Positions 22,541 through 34,574 of a stretch of DNA of 64,000 nt are shown here, one piece after another (within the stretch, counting starts at the first letter, position 1; each line of letters begins with the position of its first letter). Origin of the DNA: Argopecten irradians (lineage: Eukaryota > Mollusca > Bivalvia > Pectinida > Pectinidae); contig NC_091149.1 in assembly GCF_041381155.1 (NCBI RefSeq), positions 10,494,609 to 10,558,608 on the forward strand, given 5' to 3'. Both the position numbers and the translations under genes were made by a program. The notes beneath the pieces were generated by a model. It had not been told where the DNA came from and made no database searches. It was given only the letters and a program-made list of their open reading frames with translations.

Positions 22541-24780
22541 GGAGATCCCATAGCCCCATATATATTTATTTTGTGTGCAGAGGTTTTGGCCGTTAGATTA
22601 AGAAATAATGTAGATATTTGTGATATAAATGTAAATAACTGTCCCTTGTTAGTTTTCCATTATGCAGATAATACTTCTGTCATCTTGGATGGTGCAAGAA
22701 AAATCTTTGAAGGGCTCCATAGATGAACTCACTAGCTATAGGTTGCTGAAATATCAGGTCTAAAAATTAATGTCAATAAAACTCAGGTAATATGGATAGG
22801 CGACAAGAAATATAGTGACGATATTTACTTTCCTGATTTAAATTTGCAATGGGGAAATACATGTAACTTTTTTTTACTTCTCGGAATATAATTTCATCAG
22901 GATTTGCACCAAATACCTAAATTAAACTATGACAAAAAACTTGTAAAGCTCAAGGCACTTATTAAGATATGGAGCAGAAGAATTTTAATACCAATAGGAA
23001 AAATGAATATAATAAAGTCACTGCTCATATCACAGTTTAACCACATTTTTATATCCTTGCCAAATCCAGATGATGTTTTTATCAAAAAATTAAACTTTGA
23101 ATTGTATAATTATCTATGGAACAGCAAAACAAACAATATTAAAAGAGATATTATAACTAGAAACTATCCAGATGGAGGACTAAAACGATAAACAAAATCT
23201 TTCATTGATGCATTGAAACTTACTTGGATCCGTAGACAGAAAGCAAGTGGCAAATACTTTTAAGTTATAAGCTGATAAAGATAAACTGATTAATTGTGGA
23301 ACTGAATACATTTCCAGCTGTCAACAAAAATGTTCAAATTTATTCTGGAAAGACGTCTTCTTGGCCTGGAAGAAATTAAATTCTTAAATGTCTATTATCA
23401 ATTGCCAGCTGGATGTTATATTAAAAACTCCTATCTGGTATAACAATAAGATAAAGATAGGAAATAAGTCAGGTTTTTTTTCTCAAAGATTGGTATCAAA
23501 TGGGTGTTGTTATCATTAATAACATGATTAACAATTATTCTTCTAATACACTATTCACTTACGAGGAATTTACACAAAAATTCAACGTAAGAACATACTT
23601 TCCTAAATTTCATGGCATTACCACAGTGATAAGAAATTACCTCACTCCAGATATATCCAATACATTGCTAAGCGATCCATATACTGTATACCTAAACGTT
23701 TAGAGATTTTTCTGAAGCTTAAAAAAGGTACTAAAGATTTTTACAACCTCCTAAATATAAATGCTACAATCTCTACCGGGAAATCCAAATGGAATAATTT
23801 ATTTAACTTTGATGATGATATTTGGACACAAATATATAACAATCCTTTTGATGCAAATAAAAACTCCAGACTACTTTGGTTACAATATAGAGTCAACCAA
23901 TATGTTTTAACATCCAATTCCTTTTGTGTAAAATTGGGCTTGCTGAAAGTGCATCGTTGTAAAACGGAAATAGAGACAATAGTACATATGTTATGGGAAT
24001 GTATAGAGGTGCAGCATTTTTCGATTAACTTTGAATCCCTATTAGATAGATTACTCATCCCATTCGCCTTTAACAAAGAAACATTCATTTTTGGATTATT
24101 TAATCAACCAATACTACATAATAGGGTAGGCAATATGATTGTTCTATTATTAAAACAATACATATACAGCACAAGATGTTATCAAGATAATTTATCAGTA
24201 TGTGTCTTAAAGTAATATGTGCCGTAACTGGGCGATAATTTTGACATGCTATATTTTCATCCTTAATTTATTTAAAACCATAAAGTTTGATAAATAAAGC
24301 TGTAAAAATCATTCAAATGACTTCAGATGACTTATAAACGTTAGTTATAACACAGAAATTTTGTACTGTAAAATTGTTGTTTTTATGCCTTAAATATGGT
24401 TAAATGAAAACATACCTGCAGAAGTCACTTTAAAATTACTAAAAAATCATTTTCAGCTCTTATTTGTACATGTAAAATTAAAACCTATGCATTGAAAGCA
24501 CTATAATTTTCAAAAAGGTAATTTTTGGTGATGAATAACATATTAAAAGCTCATCTTGATTCGTGAGTATGAAAAATACGGCACATATAACTTTTACTAA
24601 ACTTATTAAAGAAACGTGCTTCACAGAAAAATATACTGCAGTCAGCAAAGGTGACATTCATATTTACAAATTAGACAATGATTGGAATAAATGGCTTAAT
24701 CAATTTGTAACCCTGGTTCAATATTTTTAAAAAGGAATATTATCAACCAGTAAACCATAATTAAAAATTCACATACACAT
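22541..24780 (+). mobile_element. 5'-truncated L1/Tx1-like LINE relic
   Basis: It starts at reverse-transcriptase motif GDPIAPYIFILCAEVLAV and continues to HYADNTSVILDG, where the catalytic YADD has become YADN. It goes on with IWSRRILIPIGKMNIIKSLL, YNYLWNSKTNNIKRDII, NYPDGGLKR, FPKFHGITTVIRNYL and ETIVHMLWEC. This order is typical of Tx1/L1-type reverse transcriptases. Several frameshifts and stops break the frame (for example near 23190 and 23700). A MITE at 24211-24592 interrupts the C-terminal coding part, which resumes as TKLIKETCFTEKYTAVSKGD and ends with TAA near 24729. The endonuclease half is absent. Confidence 0.85.
24211..24592. mobile_element. MITE, AGTTATATGTGCCGTA family, copy 1
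   Basis: Inverted ends AGTAATATGTGCCGTAACTG and TACGGCACATATAACT are bordered by TTAA (24207-24210) and TTTA. It is inserted in the LINE coding region. Relative to copy 2 it lacks about 120 internal bases. Confidence 0.85.
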
Positions 24781-25107
24781 GTAACATTAGCTGTATCTTC
24801 TGAGATCTTTCTTACCATAACTCTCTCTCTTTCTCTTTTCTCTCTACCCTCTTATATATCCACCATACAAACCCTTTCGCTTTCTCTCTTCTTTCTCCTC
24901 TTCTTTAGAAAAACAACAATACTGTATTTTCCTTTTAAAAATAACGAATTTAGTATGATGTCGCATCACTTAATCTCAAAATAACATATATATAATGGAT
25001 GTCAGGTTTATAATGTATATTAGACTGACTATATAGTAAAAGTATGTATGAATCGACGGTAAGATTATGAATGTTTGGATGAAAGAGAGTAATTATGTCA
25101 TACTTAA
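24781..25107. other. LINE 3' flank or UTR, CT-rich
   Basis: CT-rich microsatellite-like sequence (CTCTCTCTTTCTC) followed by AT-rich sequence. No gene. Confidence 0.5.
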
Positions 25108-25611
25108 AGTTATATGTGCCGTAACTGGGCGATAATTTTGACATGCTATTTTTTCATCCTTAATTTATTGAAAACCATAAAGTTTGATGAATGTAGCTGT
25201 AAAAATCATTCAAATGACTCCAGATGACTTATAAACGTTAGTTATAACACAGAAATTTTGTACTGTAAAATTGTTGTTTTTACGCCTTAAATATGATTAA
25301 ATGAAAACATACCTGCAGAAGTCACTTTAAAATTACTAAAAACATTGTAAAAATGTGTAATGACATTGTAGACCACAATTTGGCTTCATGGTCTGACCGT
25401 ATGTACTCATTTCACTTCATTATTGATGTAAATAAACGATTTTTGGCAGTACTGCCAAAAATCATTTTCAGCTCTTATTTGTACATGTAAAATTAAAACC
25501 TATGCATTGAAAGCGCTGTAATTTTCAAAAAGTTGGTAATTTTTGGTGATGAATAACATATTAAAAGCTCATCTTGATTCATGAATATGAAAAAATACGG
25601 CACATATAACT
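25108..25611. mobile_element. MITE, AGTTATATGTGCCGTA family, copy 2 (full)
   Basis: Perfect 16-base inverted ends AGTTATATGTGCCGTA and TACGGCACATATAACT lie between perfect TTAA duplications (25104-25107, 25612-25615). It has an internal palindrome, TTTTTGGCAGTACTGCCAAA. It is nearly identical to copy 1, 515 bases away. Confidence 0.92.
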
Positions 25612-25615
25612 TTAA

Positions 25616-27170
25616 TTTTTATTCCGTATATATGATGTCTACCAATAGTAATGCTTGTGCTAGAGGCGAAATTGAAATTGAAGATGAATGGGTGATATGA
25701 ATGATTACAGTACTAGTAGCACAAACCAGGGAGATTGAAATTGGTGATGAAAGAATGAGAGGAATGATGTATAAGATGTATTTCAAAATGATTATGATAC
25801 AATGTGTTGTTTCTAAAAATAAAAAAAGATACAAAAAATATTATTATACCAGTACACGTGTTTTAATCAGCAACGATTTCCCTGTTTGTTCCACTCATAC
25901 ATTAAGCACAAATTTCGAAGAAAAATAACTTAACATAATCTAATACAACACATTTGTGCTCCGACAATTAAAAATACAAAAAGATATAGGCACGATGCAT
26001 GTACTATTACACTTTGGGTTTAATATTTCAAAAATATATATATAAAAAAGGTTTTCACGCCACTGTAAATGCTATGTTCTGATCGATTACGGTCAATATT
26101 TAGTGAAAATATCAAAAGTGATAATTCAAGTGAACAATACTACATGTACATGTATTTTATTTTTTAACTCTAATAAGCTGTTTTTAAACATACAAATGTA
26201 TGTGATGCAGTTATATGACGATTCAGATCCACAAAAGCACCGACATACCATTCAGATATAGGTGAAAGGAATGTCATGATTTATAATCGGCCACAGGTCA
26301 ACGCCATATTTAAAACTTTTGAGTTATATCGGAAAACCGAGCTTTCCATCAAGTAACCGACATCGGCGATACCGTATAGATCGGAACATCTCGAGTCGTA
26401 TCACGTGGCCAACATCGACAATAACTGTACAGATCGAAATAGATCGGAATAGTTCGCAGGATTCCTAGCTATTTTAAATATGTTAAAAATCAATATTCAA
26501 TTTTGATTGTTATATAACTTTGCAAATACAAAATTAAAGAAGCAGAGACAAATATGTAGAACACTTTAAATACTTTTTTTTCTATGCCAAAAATACAGCA
26601 AGTCAACTTTAAAGTGAAGTAGGAGGATGAAGATGATCCAACGTTTTGATCTATCAGAGTTACTCCCCTTCAGACAGGTAACCAATCAGAACACCTCGTC
26701 CATTTCTGCGAACAATACATAGGATATGTCGATAATCAAATAACATTAATCAATCTAATTAGATAATAGTATTGTTTATATATCCTGTTATATAATCTTA
26801 TCGTTGTAAGTTGTCTCACGAATACAGATTCATTTAATTAGTATGTACCCGAAACAAAACTAATTATGTATATAATTTACAAAATGTGCAAGTGTATCAT
26901 ATCATTTTATCAGAGATTTGAATACTAATTAAATATCTGATTTTATGTTTTATGAATCCATTTAATTGTGAGATAAGTTTATTAATTTAATTAAACTAAC
27001 CCACCCTTAGATATATTGTCAATATTGAAGGTTAATTAGAGGTCGAACTGTGTTTTTATTAAATAATATGAGCATTTTCACCTTCAGTCTACAAATTGTT
27101 GTCTGATAAGGTTGATATGACGATGAATAAATACACTAAATATAATAAATTGACATTGCCAGCAGAAGGG
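25616..27170. other. AT-rich intergenic stretch
   Basis: No gene, RNA gene or clear repeat was recognised. The short frames here (25619-25834 minus, 25701-25928 plus) look like chance. Confidence 0.5.
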
Positions 27171-27312
27171 TTTATATAGCATCGAGGAAAGCGACCGGGC
27201 CTGTCGAATGGACGCCGGACTCACGAATGCTTTTGACATAGACATGCCGTTAACAGCCGAGAGAATACGAATGGCTTGTCCGAATGCTATTCCAACTGGA
27301 AAACCTGTGTAA
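27171..27312 (+). CDS. Candidate first exon or micro-ORF with TATA box
   Basis: TTTATATA at 27171-27178 is followed 37 bases on by ATG at 27208. A 34-codon frame begins MDAGLTNAFDIDMPLTAERI, continues RMACPNAIPTGKPV and ends in TAA at 27310. The frame is richer in G and C than its surroundings and has coding-like composition. The end could also be a splice donor (CCT|GTGTAA). No continuation was found downstream, and the product was not recognised. This could be a chance frame. Confidence 0.25.
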
Positions 27313-27823
27313 ACACAAAATGACTTGGAGAGAGGTGGAAGTGAATAGTATCCGAAACAGTTCTAAGATATTCAAAAGGTTATGAGGTTAAAAAGAGTTA
27401 AAGCAAATCGATATAACATATAATTATAAGTATTTCCAGGAAAATAAAAATTTATATGATTAGCTAGGCTAATCACTTTTTGAACATCTGGACCCAGACT
27501 TTTACCGAAATTCTGAAACGACGATTGGAATATTGGAGCATTTAAGTTGAAATATGTAATAGTGATATGTTTTTGGTGAAGTCGGCTTGACGTACTTATA
27601 TTTCATTATATGTAATTGATGTCATGGCGATTGACTAGAATTGACGTTCATTGATATTATAAAGTTGTCGTTTTTAATTATCAATATAATATTTAAAGGG
27701 ACCTGTGATATCTAAATTACATATATACTTATTTACAAAGAACATTATGATATAAACATGTTACGTTATTATGTTTGTCAATTTATTGCATTCTTTAATA
27801 ATTAATTTTCTCTTTGTTACAGG

Positions 27824-28584
27824 CTTTCTGATTGGTCCATTCATTTTTTTCATTCCACGATGAAAAAAAAATCCGAAAATGGCGCGGAATTCCCGACGTT
27901 ATCATGACGTCACAATAGAAACATTGACGTTGCGTATTGATTTGGAAAAAAATAATCCCTTGGAAAAAATCAATGGAATCGTACGTGTAAATGTATTTCA
28001 TTTTATAAAGTAGCCTGGGAAATTAATTATAAGTATTGAAGTCACTATTTTTTAATTTCATCGGGGTATGAAATAAATTGTGTTTGCAAACTTTTGTGAG
28101 AATCCGCTACGCGGATTCACACAGTTTGCAAACAAAATTTATTTCATACCCCAATGAAATCAAAAAATAGTGACTTCAATGCTTAACCATTTCATTCATA
28201 TTCACACTAATAAAATATTGCTAATAATGTGCAGAGAGTTTTGCCTTTAATTTCATTGCTATGACATCCCATGTTGTTCAAAACCTGTTTCTGGTCATTT
28301 CTCAACATTTCCTGGAAAGTATTCAGAACTTCGTTTTATCGGAAACATAACATTACAAAGACAAAATTAATAAATTAAAATGCAACTTTATGGTATCTCG
28401 ACAATACTTAAGTATTGATGTCACTATTTTTTCATTTCTTCGGGGTATGAAAGAAATTTTGTTTGCAAAAAAAGTGACATTAATGCTTATAATTCATTTT
28501 CCATACTACTCGATAAAATGAAATACAGTTACACGTACGATTCTTTATAGTGGTATGAAAAAAAAGAATCGGCCAATCAGAAAT
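27824..28584. mobile_element. Foldback element with nested hairpins
   Basis: The outer inverted ends are TTTCTGATTGGTCCATTC and the matching CGGCCAATCAGAAAT. Second inverted arms (AATCGTACGTGTAA…ATTTCATTTTAT) lie at about 27975-28010 and 28510-28545. Inside is a near-perfect 156-base hairpin, 28030-28185, centred on GAATCCGCTACGCGGATTC. A further partial arm is at 28406-28490, and a diverged relative is at 49890-50010. There is no coding frame. Confidence 0.8.
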
Positions 28585-28841
28585 CGAGATTTAGTTTGAA
28601 AACGAAGAAAAATTAATTAGTTTTATAGGAAGACATTTAACGTCACTAATGACAGATACTCTTAATGTATAACGATTTAATTCGTCACAATCAAATTCAA
28701 TTCATTTCTTGCCCATCTTAAAAATTGTGAACTTCGTCTTCTATCCAAAATATTTTTTAATGTTTTTCGCACACGAATTGTCCGATAGATAACTCTTTTG
28801 ACTCGCGGTTGAAGTCCCTTCAGAAATACATTCCGTCTTTG

Positions 28842-29002
28842 CATATTAAAGAGTTAGCTCCCTTGCGGGTAGGTATCGATTGTTACGTCACTACTTTGTG
28901 AGGGCAATTCACGTCGTTTTCTCCGAAAAGTATGACGTTACGCTCGCAAACACGTGAGGTCAAGATGGATAACTACCCGTAAGGGCAGATAAATCTGTAA
29001 TG
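28842..29002. mobile_element. ~160-bp foldback MITE, second copy
   Basis: Ends GAGTTAGCTCCCTTGCGGGT and CCCGTAAGGGCAGATAAATC are inverted and match 16803-16963. The interior is richer in CG than the flanks. Confidence 0.75.
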
Positions 29003-29830
29003 TGTAAATACAGAATAGCAACACCGAGGAAGCTTAAGCATGAATAAGGTGGACAAGTCATGTACCATACTCTAACCTGTAATATTTTGTTATGTATAAA
29101 AAAGAAAATATCCAAGTTATTAGTTAATGGAAGTTGCAAGGAACACGTGAACAGTAACAACATGTACTTAATTTTGCCAAATTTAATATAGAAATTAAAA
29201 AAAAAATCAATGTTTTACATGCCACGTTTGACAAGTAAATCACAAAAGGATACAAAGATAGTCGGTTATTTCGCGAGAAATGTTCGTGAAATAACTATGG
29301 CTGAAAAAATAGGATCTGCGAAAAATTGCGAAATTAATGAGATATAATACCCATGAGCATTTTGACACAAAAACGGGCTTACGGTAATTGTATTTGATTA
29401 AAACTTATCTGGAGTGTATAATTAAAACCACTGATTAAAAACCTGGTAAATATTTAGGGACATACATGCATGTATATACATGTAGATCATCTTTTCTCTC
29501 ATACCCACATATATATACTGGCTGGTATCAGAAACATATATACATAGGGCAATATACTCATGACGCCTTAGGCTGTATTGCATGTCTACCCATGCAATAA
29601 AATCATCGTGACGTCACAGTGTCAATAAAATTACTACTTTCTCGGTACAATTTAAAAAAAATTCCCAGAAACTATGCTGTATTTACTTAAAAGATACAAG
29701 CAATATAATTTGCGTTGAAAATTTCACGCAGTTATCATGTATGGAGAAATGATTTCCATTTACATTTTTTTTCGAATTTATTTCAAAATGGCGGAAAGTC
29801 GTAGCAGTAAAATTGCAATTAAACGTCGAA
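29003..29830. other. AT-rich intergenic stretch
   Basis: Only short mirror or inverted motifs such as GTATTGCATG…CATGCAATA near 29573 were seen. No gene recognised. Confidence 0.45.
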
Positions 29831-29833
29831 GTA

Positions 29834-29961
29834 TGAGCGAAAATACTCTTTCATACGTGGATATGAAGGATAGGGATATTCAGGCCTCGGGTTTTACAAC
29901 ATTTTGTGATCCTGAGGGTAGAATATCCCTATCCTTCATATCCACTTATGAAAGAGTCTTA
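29834..29961. repeat. Long inverted repeat (hairpin)
   Basis: Arms of about 36 bases: CTCTTTCATACGTGGATATG with AAGGATAGGGATATTC, and their inverse at 29922-29957. They are separated by a loop of about 36 bases. A plus-strand frame (29737-30012) crosses it by chance. Confidence 0.8.
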
Positions 29962-30146
29962 TATTATATACTTTATCAAAATTACTTTAACTCTGCATGT
30001 CCGGTACAATAACCTAATGGATGTATTTCACATAAAATATCACAATAAAGCAATTATTTGAAACATGGATTAAAAAACGTTAAATGGTATTCACAAAGAA
30101 GGAGCGGTCGAGACAAATTATATGTATTTTTTAATAACTTTTATAT

Positions 30147-30529
30147 CAATCTGATTAAAACACACAGATCCTTATAACCACTCCGTTCAATAAAGGATCT
30201 GACAATATCCCATAAGGGGTCACGTACAGATGACCTTTATACCACGTGTACTTCAGAGCAAATGCAGTTTCTATACCTTACAACATCAATTGAAAACGCC
30301 CCAGTAGACATATGCAATAAGCTTTGTTTTGCACTTCGGGCGAGATGACTACATACAAGAAAATAATTTGGACAGCTTTTTCAAACTATTTCGTCCCCAG
30401 TCAAGATTCTGGCAGTGCCAATTTGATTGGCCATTTCAAAAGGTCATCTTGACGTGACCCCTAATGCGATGTTCTCAGATCCTCTTATCCAACGTAGTGA
30501 TAATAAGGATCTGTATTTTAATCAGATTG
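30147..30529. mobile_element. 383-bp MULE-like MITE, 9-bp target duplication
   Basis: The 9-base direct repeat CTTTTATAT occurs at 30138-30146 and 30530-30538. Inverted ends are CAATCTGATTAAAA and TTTTAATCAGATTG. Further inverted blocks are inside (AGATCCTTAT, GGGGTCACGT/ACGTGACCCC). A 9-base duplication is typical of Mutator-like elements, while an 8-base reading would suggest hAT. Confidence 0.85.
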
Positions 30530-31980
30530 CTTTTATATGGACATATACTGTTTTTCAAGTTGATAACAAAATCGGTTTGTTTGCTTCTACTGTATAGTTA
30601 TTTAATTTCGTGAGGTAGGAAGTTTCGCGATTTTCTCTTTTATAATGTTCGAGTGGAGATATGTTCACGAATAAGTCAATTTCGAACAGTAATAAACTTT
30701 ACAGGTGACTTGTCATTCTTTTCAGTTTCTTTACAGTGAAAGGGGCGTTATTTAATTGAAGCTAATAAAAACAACTAAACATCGATAATAAAGCAGTTAA
30801 TGAATCTTGATGCTGACGTTTTGGACAGTTTTTAACATCCTTCTTAAAAGTTGTTACATCACCGACAATAAAGTTTTTATCAATAAAAAATTAAAAAAAA
30901 CATGATACTTGTACTTACACTATATCAATTAAGGAAATGTTGGTCTATACAATTTGGATTATGCTTAGATCTTTTCGAAACGGGAAAGAAAACTGAAGCT
31001 TACGCGAAATCCTCAATGACTAAATTGCTAGTACATAGCACATAGTCTCAATTTCGGATTTCTTAGTAGTTTTGATGTGATACACATCGATATACGTTTC
31101 ACATTTTTATATTTACATTCTGAGTGTTTCGTCACTTTATGAATCAACCAACTGACGAAAACAAACATTTGCCTATGAAAACACTATGAATACACTATGA
31201 ATACAACGATTCTCGTGCATCGTTCAGCTGATTTCAAACAGGACGCCAGTTTCATATCAATAAAAATAGTTCCCCACAATATTTTAATGTGTAATCATTA
31301 AAAAGAACGACTTTGTCATTCAGCTCTTTCAATAATCTCGTTTCTCGTCGTATATGGTATCATAATTTTAAATATATATAATGACCTTTCAATAATTTTT
31401 ATTTTCATAAATTATTCTAATGTAAATATATGGATTGAATGTATTTTTCTTATTTTCATAGCGGCTATGAATAGTAGTGCTTATATAATGTCGGATAATA
31501 ACCATATACATCTATTATAACCGTCCGGTGTTCCGAGAAATGGTCAGTTTACTTAACTAATGGAAAATTCAATTCATATCCGGCAAATTTAATCGATAGT
31601 AAAATAAATATCTTAGTCAAAATTTGAGAAGTTTCATGTTAACAAGAGTTTCCAACGACACAAAAGGAGGATGAAAGGTAAACCATCAGCTGAGTATTCG
31701 ATAATAGTTTACAAGAGACTATACAAACAATCAAGATTTAAGTTTGTTTACCAAAAAAAGTTTTGTTTATGATTTAAATGGAGAGCAAACATTAGTATGG
31801 GAATGGACGCTCCTCTAACAATGGACAGAGGACAAGTTGTGTGACGTAGGTATAGTCTTCACAACAAATACATCAATGCTCTTGTGTCCCATGAATGTAA
31901 TATGATTTAAATGTAGTGTTTAATGAACACAAAAGTTTCCCATCTGACATTCTGTTCTAAAGTTATGACATGATATTCAT
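30530..31980. other. AT-rich intergenic stretch
   Basis: No gene, RNA gene or repeat was recognised. Confidence 0.5.
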
Positions 31981-31989
31981 CTAAGTAAT

Positions 31990-32710
31990 TTGCGGGCGGG
32001 GGCAAAGGTTCTCAATATTTGACCCCCCCTCCTCGCCCCGCACCCACAGTGGATATTAATTCTTTAATTCAACACACAACCATACTTACTTTATAAACTT
32101 TTTCAGATATTGTTCAGTTGAATCCTTGTACACATTTATAGACAGTGGCGAGGAAACTAATGAATACGTCAATTGCCATGCGAGCGCCGATGGTGCGATA
32201 TTTTGGTGGGGGGGGGGGGGGGGGGGGGGGGGGGGAGGGCTGAGAATCCCCTTCGAGAAAAATATTACGATTTAGAATGGCTAAGATGAGTTTAACGATG
32301 CATTTTGATGAATTTGCGAGCGCTGAAGACGCGAGAATTTGGTGTTTGAGGGGTCGGGGTTCTCCCCGGGAAAAATAATACGATTTAGAATTTTACGATG
32401 CATTTTGATGTTAAGTCATTTAAACAAATGAATCTTTTAAGAGATATTTTTTAAAATAGTACGTAGAATCCCTTGATTGACATTTTTAGTCTAGTTCACG
32501 AAACTGTGCAGGAGGACCCTTTTTTCTTTCAAATGTGCAATTTTAGAACATTTCAGTCGGCGAAAATGGGGGAGGGGGGGAGGGGGAGGGGGGGGGAGGG
32601 GAAAAACATGTTTGCCCCCGTCCTGGGAAACGGGGAGGCAATTGCCCCCCCTTACCCCCTCCAACACCGACCCCCACCTCCCACCCCCGCTTCCTACGCC
32701 CCTGTATCTA
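31990..32710. repeat. G/C-run low-complexity block
   Basis: Contains a run of about 28 G at 32208-32235, GGGGGAGGG tracts at 32570-32600 and C-rich tracts at 32646-32700 ending CTACGCCCCTGTA. It also has two related segments with ATTACGATTTAGAAT and CGATGCATTTTGATG. It is probably a decayed repetitive element. The open frame 32473-32742 is a by-product of composition. Confidence 0.6.
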
Positions 32711-32974
32711 CATTGCTAAGTAAAACAGCATACGTTTTATGAAGCTTTAGAGTATTTGATGGAAATATGACAAGAAGTAAGAAGTATTTTCACCCGTTCA
32801 TTATGTATATATTATACATGAATGCAGGTGTACATGTACAATATTAAGCAAACATATACATAGGTCTACAATGTATATGTAAGGTATATTTTTGCTTTGA
32901 ATACATAAAAGTACACATACAATTTAGATATATAGTTAGGCTGATTTTTTTAAGTAAATCAGATGGAAAAAGTT

Positions 32975-33240
32975 ATATAACTAGTGATATGTAAGGGAAT
33001 GTCCATTAGACGGATAGAGGCTATAACTAGGTAAATATCGGGAATGTCCGTTAGACGGATAGACACTATAACTAAGGATATAAAGGGAATTTCCATTAGA
33101 CGGATATATATTATAACTAGGGCTATATAAGGAATGTCCATTAGACGGATAAAGACTATAACTAGAGATATATAGGGAATGCCCATTAGACGGATAGACA
33201 TTATAACTAAGGATATACAATGTACATGTATGGGGAATAT
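32975..33240. repeat. ~49-bp minisatellite, 5-6 units
   Basis: Units share GGGAATGTCCATTAGACGGA followed by TAGAGGCTATAACTAG. Both minus-strand frames across it are open because of the unit, not because of a gene. Confidence 0.9.
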
Positions 33241-34320
33241 CAAATATTGATATTATAATGATAAAAGAAATACACGTACTTACTTAGTCCGCTCAACATG
33301 CCTGTTTTATTAGTTTTGCCCCATTTCCCCCTTATTATAAAGTCTATATATTAGGCCATTTGTTTATAAGCCTAATAATATTGGCAGCTTTAGCGGAATA
33401 GTACCAAATGAAAATAAAATAATGGTAGAAGCAAGTATAAAACCATATAATATAGTGAAAACTCTTCTTTATGGCAGCAAAAACCTGTACAGTATAGGAT
33501 TATTTACACTTCGAAACTCTTGACAAAACTTCTGCATACGTTTCAACGTTTATTAGATTAACGCAGTAATCAGGAACCTGTAGTCTATAAATTTGTGTTA
33601 TCAGTCGATAGCAGATATGTCCATTAGACAGATGAGATTTCCTTCGATCGGATGTTTTGAATGTTCACGCGTCGCGCATGCACATAGGGGTTGTTTACAC
33701 TCGCCGAAAGATAATAATATGAAATAGTGACTAGGTCGTTTCTATTTATTTTCAGTTTTTCTCCATTTTTAACAAAATTGTTATACAAACTTTTGAATTT
33801 TGCTATTAACACAAAGTACACAACTTTTACCATTATTTTTAGTTCTATAATTCTTGTTATCTTTTATTACATGATATTTTTTAACGATTTAGTTCCTTTA
33901 AAGGACGCTAAATCTAATTAAATCAAACTTAAATACTTTGGACACCATAAAACCTGTCTGTCGACTACTCACACCTGCACATCGATAAATGTTATCCACT
34001 GATATCTTCAATAAACACAATTAAAAAGTCAATATATAAATCAATTACTCCATCTATTATATACATCACTTGGCGATGATGATTGGATATTGTTTACATA
34101 ACTAATGAAGAGTGTAAATTTGTGTCCGTATACTCATTTATGTTACAAGCTCCATTGATAGAATTTCAAAATGAAACTTCCTTTGTGTAAGTACATCTAA
34201 CGAAGGAACGTGAAGGATGTGAAAAGCTCCACATGGTAATGACACCTGCTGTAAAAATAACATAGTTACTCCTATTTGATAACAGTGGGCGGTACATGTA
34301 AATATCGGAGAGAGAACGCA
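33241..34320. other. AT-rich flank upstream of the lectin gene
   Basis: No gene or RNA recognised. GTCCATTAGACAGATGAGAT at 33620 recalls the minisatellite unit at 32975. Confidence 0.45.
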
Positions 34321-34574
34321 GTCTTCGATCAAAGCTCTGAGGGTTGTGCGCCTTTGACACAGCCTTTGATCAGAAGCGCAGAGGGTTGCGCGCCTTTGAC
34401 ACTAGTTCATTGCGAAAACTGTGTACATGTTATATAATTCCACTGACGAGTATTCTATGAACGAGATATGCAGTCTTTGATCAGAAGCGCAGAGGTTTGT
34501 GCGCCTTTCACACTAGTTCATTGTGAAAGCTGTGCACAGGTTATATAATTCCAATGAAGAGTATTCTATGAACC
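34321..34574 (+). promoter_or_regulatory. Duplicated TATA promoter of the lectin gene
   Basis: Two and a fraction units at a 111-bp period share TTTGATCAGAAGCGCAGAG, GCGCCTTTSACACTAGTTCA and GTTATATAATTCCA. They end in GAGTATTCTATGAAC. The last unit runs into the start codon at 34575. TATATAAT lies at 34431 and 34542, the latter 33 bases before the ATG, so transcription would begin close to or at the ATG. The promoter role is inferred. Confidence 0.55.

Noticed and set aside
32473-32742. 89-codon plus-strand frame
   Set aside because: Composition-driven through G- and C-runs (poly-Gly/Pro), with no family signal.
32959-33243. Two minus-strand frames of hydrophobic repeats
   Set aside because: Both are products of the 49-bp minisatellite in different frames.
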